Positions 61,774 through 64,000 of a DNA stretch of 64,000 nt are shown piece after piece (positions within the stretch are counted from its first letter, which is position 1; each line of letters opens with the position of its first letter). The stretch is from contig SAQL01000015.1 of the NCBI GenBank assembly GCA_004020645.1, positions 62,001 through 126,000 on the forward strand, written 5' to 3'. The position numbers were made by a program, and so were the translations under genes. The stretch comes from Mesorhizobium sp. (GTDB taxonomy: Bacteria; Pseudomonadota; Alphaproteobacteria; Rhizobiales; Rhizobiaceae). The notes beneath the pieces were generated by a model, which had not been told where the DNA came from, searched no databases, and saw only the letters and a program-made list of their open reading frames with translations.

Positions 61774-62358
61774 ATGGCGTCGCCGATCATCGATTTTCTG
61801 CTGACCCGAAATTCCGCGCCGATCCCGGAGTTGAAGGAACCAGCACCTAGCGACGCTGACATCGCGACGATGATTGCCGCCGCCTCGCGGGTGCCGGACC
61901 ACGGCCGGCTCGAGCCCTGGCGCTTCATCCTCTACCGGGGCGAGGCACGCGTCGAGATCGGCAAGAAGTTGGCAAGCCTTGCCGAACAACGCGAAGGGCC
62001 GTTGCCAGAGGGCCGCTACAACCAGGAACTGGCGCGCTTTTCGCGCGCGCCGCTGGTGATCGGCGTGGTGTCGAGCCCGAAGGAAAACCCAAAAATCCCA
62101 CAATGGGAGATGTTCCTGTCCGGCGGCATGGCGGCGATGAACCTGATGATTTCAGCCAATGCGCTGGGCTATGGCACCAACATGATCAGCAACTGGTATT
62201 CCGATGTGCCGGAGGGCAGGGCGATCCTGGGGCTGGCGCCGCATGAGCGGGTCGTCGGATTCGTCCATATCGGCTCCTATCAGGGGCCGGCGCCGGAGCG
62301 GCCGCGGCCTGATCCGGCAAAGCTCTATGCCGACTATGCGGGGCCGTGGGTGGGCTGA
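61774..62358 (+). CDS. Nitroreductase family protein, YdjA-like
   Basis: FMN-dependent reductase of 194 aa. AAASRVPDHGRLEPWRFILY is the N-terminal FMN-binding stretch of the YdjA type, GGMAAMNLMISANALGYGTN the central one. The physiological substrate is unknown. The flavin reductase gene follows with no gap: its ATG comes right after this TGA. Confidence 0.92.
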   Translation: MASPIIDFLLTRNSAPIPELKEPAPSDADIATMIAAASRVPDHGRLEPWRFILYRGEARVEIGKKLASLAEQREGPLPEGRYNQELARFSRAPLVIGVVSSPKENPKIPQWEMFLSGGMAAMNLMISANALGYGTNMISNWYSDVPEGRAILGLAPHERVVGFVHIGSYQGPAPERPRPDPAKLYADYAGPWVG

Positions 62359-62967
62359 ATGTTCTACGAGCCGTCTAAAGGTCACGGGCTGCCGCATGAC
62401 CCGTCCAAGGCGATCGTGGCGCCACGGCCGATCGGCTGGATCTCGACGGTGAACAAGGCTGGCGAGGTCAACCTCGCCCCCTATTCCTTCTTCAATGCCT
62501 TTTCGACGCGGCCCTTCATCGTCTGGTTTTCGTCCGAAGGCGAGAAGGACAGCGCCACCTTCGCCGAAGAAACAGGCGAGTTCGTCGCCAATCTCGTCAG
62601 CCGCGATCTTGCTGAAAAAATGGTCCGCACGGCGGTCGATGCGCCGCGCGGCGTCACCGAATTCGACTATGCCGATCTCACTATGGCGCCGTCGCGGCTG
62701 GTTGCGCCACCCCGCGTGGCGGCGGCGCCCGCGGCGCTTGAATGCCGGGTGACGGAGATCCTGCGGCCAAAGGCGCTGGACGGGACGCTGACCGGCGCTG
62801 TCGTCGTTGCCGGCGAAGTCGTCGGCGTGCATATCGATGATGCATTTCTGAAAGACGGCATGTTCGATATCGTCAAGGCGGGCAATGTCGGCCGTCTCGG
62901 CTATATGGACTATGCCAGCGTCAGCGAGATATTTTCAATGAGCCGGCCTCGCTGGAGAAAAGATTAG
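62359..62967 (+). CDS. Flavin reductase-like FMN-binding protein
   Basis: 202 aa, split-barrel flavin reductase fold: PRPIGWISTVNKAGEVNLAP, YSFFNAFSTRPFIVWFSS and FVANLVSRDLAEKM are typical of the DIM6/NTAB group. Directly joined to the nitroreductase, suggesting joint action on a flavin-dependent reaction. Confidence 0.9.
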   Translation: MFYEPSKGHGLPHDPSKAIVAPRPIGWISTVNKAGEVNLAPYSFFNAFSTRPFIVWFSSEGEKDSATFAEETGEFVANLVSRDLAEKMVRTAVDAPRGVTEFDYADLTMAPSRLVAPPRVAAAPAALECRVTEILRPKALDGTLTGAVVVAGEVVGVHIDDAFLKDGMFDIVKAGNVGRLGYMDYASVSEIFSMSRPRWRKD

Positions 62968-62979
62968 GCTGGCAAACTA

Positions 62980-63861
62980 TTAGGCCGGAATCCCTGCCGC
63001 TCTGGCTCGCGCCAGAAGTCGCTCTGCCAGCTTGAGATGCGGCCGGTCGTACATCTTGCCATCGATGCCGACGACGCCGGGATTTCCAGCCGCCTCGAAT
63101 GCCTCGACGATCAACAGGGAGTGTTTCACCGCCTCGGCCGACGGCGTGAAGGCGGCGTTGATGACCGGCACCTGCGCCGGATGGATCGCCATCTTGCCGG
63201 TGAAGCCGTCGCGCTCTGCCTCGGCGCATTCCGCCTCGAAGCCGGCCATGTCGCGAAAGTGCGGAAAAACCGTGTCGATCGCCGCGACTTCCGCAGCACC
63301 CGCGGCGAGGATGGTCATGGTGCGGGCGAAGCGGAACACATCGGTGTAGCGGCCGTTCTCGTCGCGGGCCGTGCGCGCACCGATTGCTGCCGATAGGTCT
63401 TCCGCACCCCAGGTCACGCCGACAAGCCGCGCACTTGCGTTGGCGTAGGTCGCAGCCGCCAGCACGCCGGCAGCTGTTTCGGTGATGATCGGCAGGATTT
63501 TTATCGCACCATCCGGCAGCCCGCCTTCGGCCTCGTGCACCCTGAGCTTGGCCGAGAGATGCTGGACATCCTGGCCGCTGTTCGACTTCGGCAGCATGAT
63601 GCCGTCGGGTTTCACCGGCACGAGTGCCGCCAGATCATCATCGGTCGGGCCGGTCGAGAGATCGTTGATGCGGACATAGATTGCGGATCTGGTTTGATGC
63701 CTGTGTTCGGTGATGAAGCGTGCGGCGACGTCGCGTGCCAAAGCCTTGTTTTGTGGCGCGACCGAATCCTCGAGATCGACGATGACCACGTCGGCGCCCG
63801 CGCCAAACGCCTTTTCCAGCTTCTTTTCGGAATCGCCGGGAACGAACAGCAGCGAGCGCAT
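62980..63861 (-). CDS. HpcH/HpaI aldolase, CitE-like (malyl-CoA lyase group)
   Basis: 293 aa TIM-barrel C-C lyase. MRSLLFVPGDSEKKLEKAFG and DVVIVDLEDSVAP hold the substrate-arm and metal-binding features; TWGAEDLSAAIGA and GKMAIHPAQVPVIN are further family marks. Acts on acyl-CoA thioesters such as citramalyl- or methylmalyl-CoA in relatives. It follows the MaoC-type gene after three bases, so they share a pathway. Confidence 0.9.
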   Translation of the reverse strand: MRSLLFVPGDSEKKLEKAFGAGADVVIVDLEDSVAPQNKALARDVAARFITEHRHQTRSAIYVRINDLSTGPTDDDLAALVPVKPDGIMLPKSNSGQDVQHLSAKLRVHEAEGGLPDGAIKILPIITETAAGVLAAATYANASARLVGVTWGAEDLSAAIGARTARDENGRYTDVFRFARTMTILAAGAAEVAAIDTVFPHFRDMAGFEAECAEAERDGFTGKMAIHPAQVPVINAAFTPSAEAVKHSLLIVEAFEAAGNPGVVGIDGKMYDRPHLKLAERLLARARAAGIPA

Positions 63862-63864
63862 CGG

Positions 63865-64000
63865 TCAGGCCGCCTTCTTCATCATCATCGCCTGCCTCGT
63901 GCATTTGGCAACGAGCACGTCATTTTGATTGTAGGCGCGGTGCTCGAATTCAACGATGCCGCGGTCCGGCTTCGACCTGGAGTCGCGCACCGACATTACT
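63865..64000 (-). CDS. MaoC-like dehydratase (3' part; start outside window)
   Basis: Only the last 44 codons are present: VRDSRSKPDRGIVEFEHRAY then NQNDVLVAKCTRQAMMMKKA. This ending is typical of MaoC hydratases such as mesaconyl-CoA hydratase that pair with CitE-like lyases. The active-site hot-dog helix lies outside the window. The stop is three bases before the CitE-like ATG. Confidence 0.75.
   Translation of the reverse strand, partial: VMSVRDSRSKPDRGIVEFEHRAYNQNDVLVAKCTRQAMMMKKAA

Overview
The window is a GC-rich alphaproteobacterial chromosome segment, most likely from Mesorhizobium or a close relative in the Rhizobiales. The grounds are the housekeeping gene order (serS-surE-pcm-LysM/M23 lipoprotein; yajC-secDF), a single-gene SecD-SecF fusion, an oxidase cluster laid out like Bradyrhizobium coxMNOP, DUF1127 genes with cuckoo-type sRNAs, DUF982 proteins, and the short palindromic repeats common in this group. 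No plasmid, phage or symbiosis genes were seen.

Layout. 0-10.3 kb: serS (cut by the left edge), surE, pcm, a LysM/M23 lipoprotein, a DUF815 ATPase, yajC, a scrambled yajC/secD remnant, secDF, and homologues of two complex I assembly factors. 10.1-17.9 kb: an orphan ParD-like antitoxin, trmFO, a secreted protein with a possible Cys-His-Asp triad, two DUF1127 mini-genes with a tandem array of cuckoo-type sRNAs, a DUF2157/GDYXXLXY membrane pair, tRNA-Leu and tig. 17.9-27.7 kb: a block bracketed by two versions of the tig 3' end, holding a frameshifted monooxygenase, a hydrolase, a cytochrome c, ctaB and an alternative heme-copper oxidase (coxM, coxN, coxO, coxP and subunit IV). 28-33.6 kb: a LysR/MFS divergon, radC, map, DUF982 and DUF2161 genes. 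33.6-40.7 kb: an accessory island ending at tRNA-Glu, with a beheaded hydrolase and a decayed class 1 DISARM anti-phage locus in which drmD is joined to the back half of drmA by a deletion, followed by drmB. 41-50.4 kb: M15 peptidase lipoprotein, phaC, aminotransferase, hom, glpX, recJ. 50.4-53.1 kb: a scar zone with a large inverted repeat, gene remnants and a GYD protein. 53-64 kb: patatin, hisI, folE, an IscU-like scaffold, yidD, a class D beta-lactamase, thrS, an acyltransferase, a secreted protein, nitroreductase, flavin reductase, a CitE-like lyase and the end of a MaoC hydratase.

The most interesting points are the broken DISARM locus, the two three-hairpin cuckoo-type sRNAs downstream of the DUF1127 genes with a LysR-type operator upstream, and a recurring kind of scar: short tandem duplications laid across stop codons (after the M23 lipoprotein, after cytochrome c, at coxP/subunit IV) and displaced copies of gene 3' ends (yajC, tig). 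All coordinates and alignments were made by eye; no database search was run.
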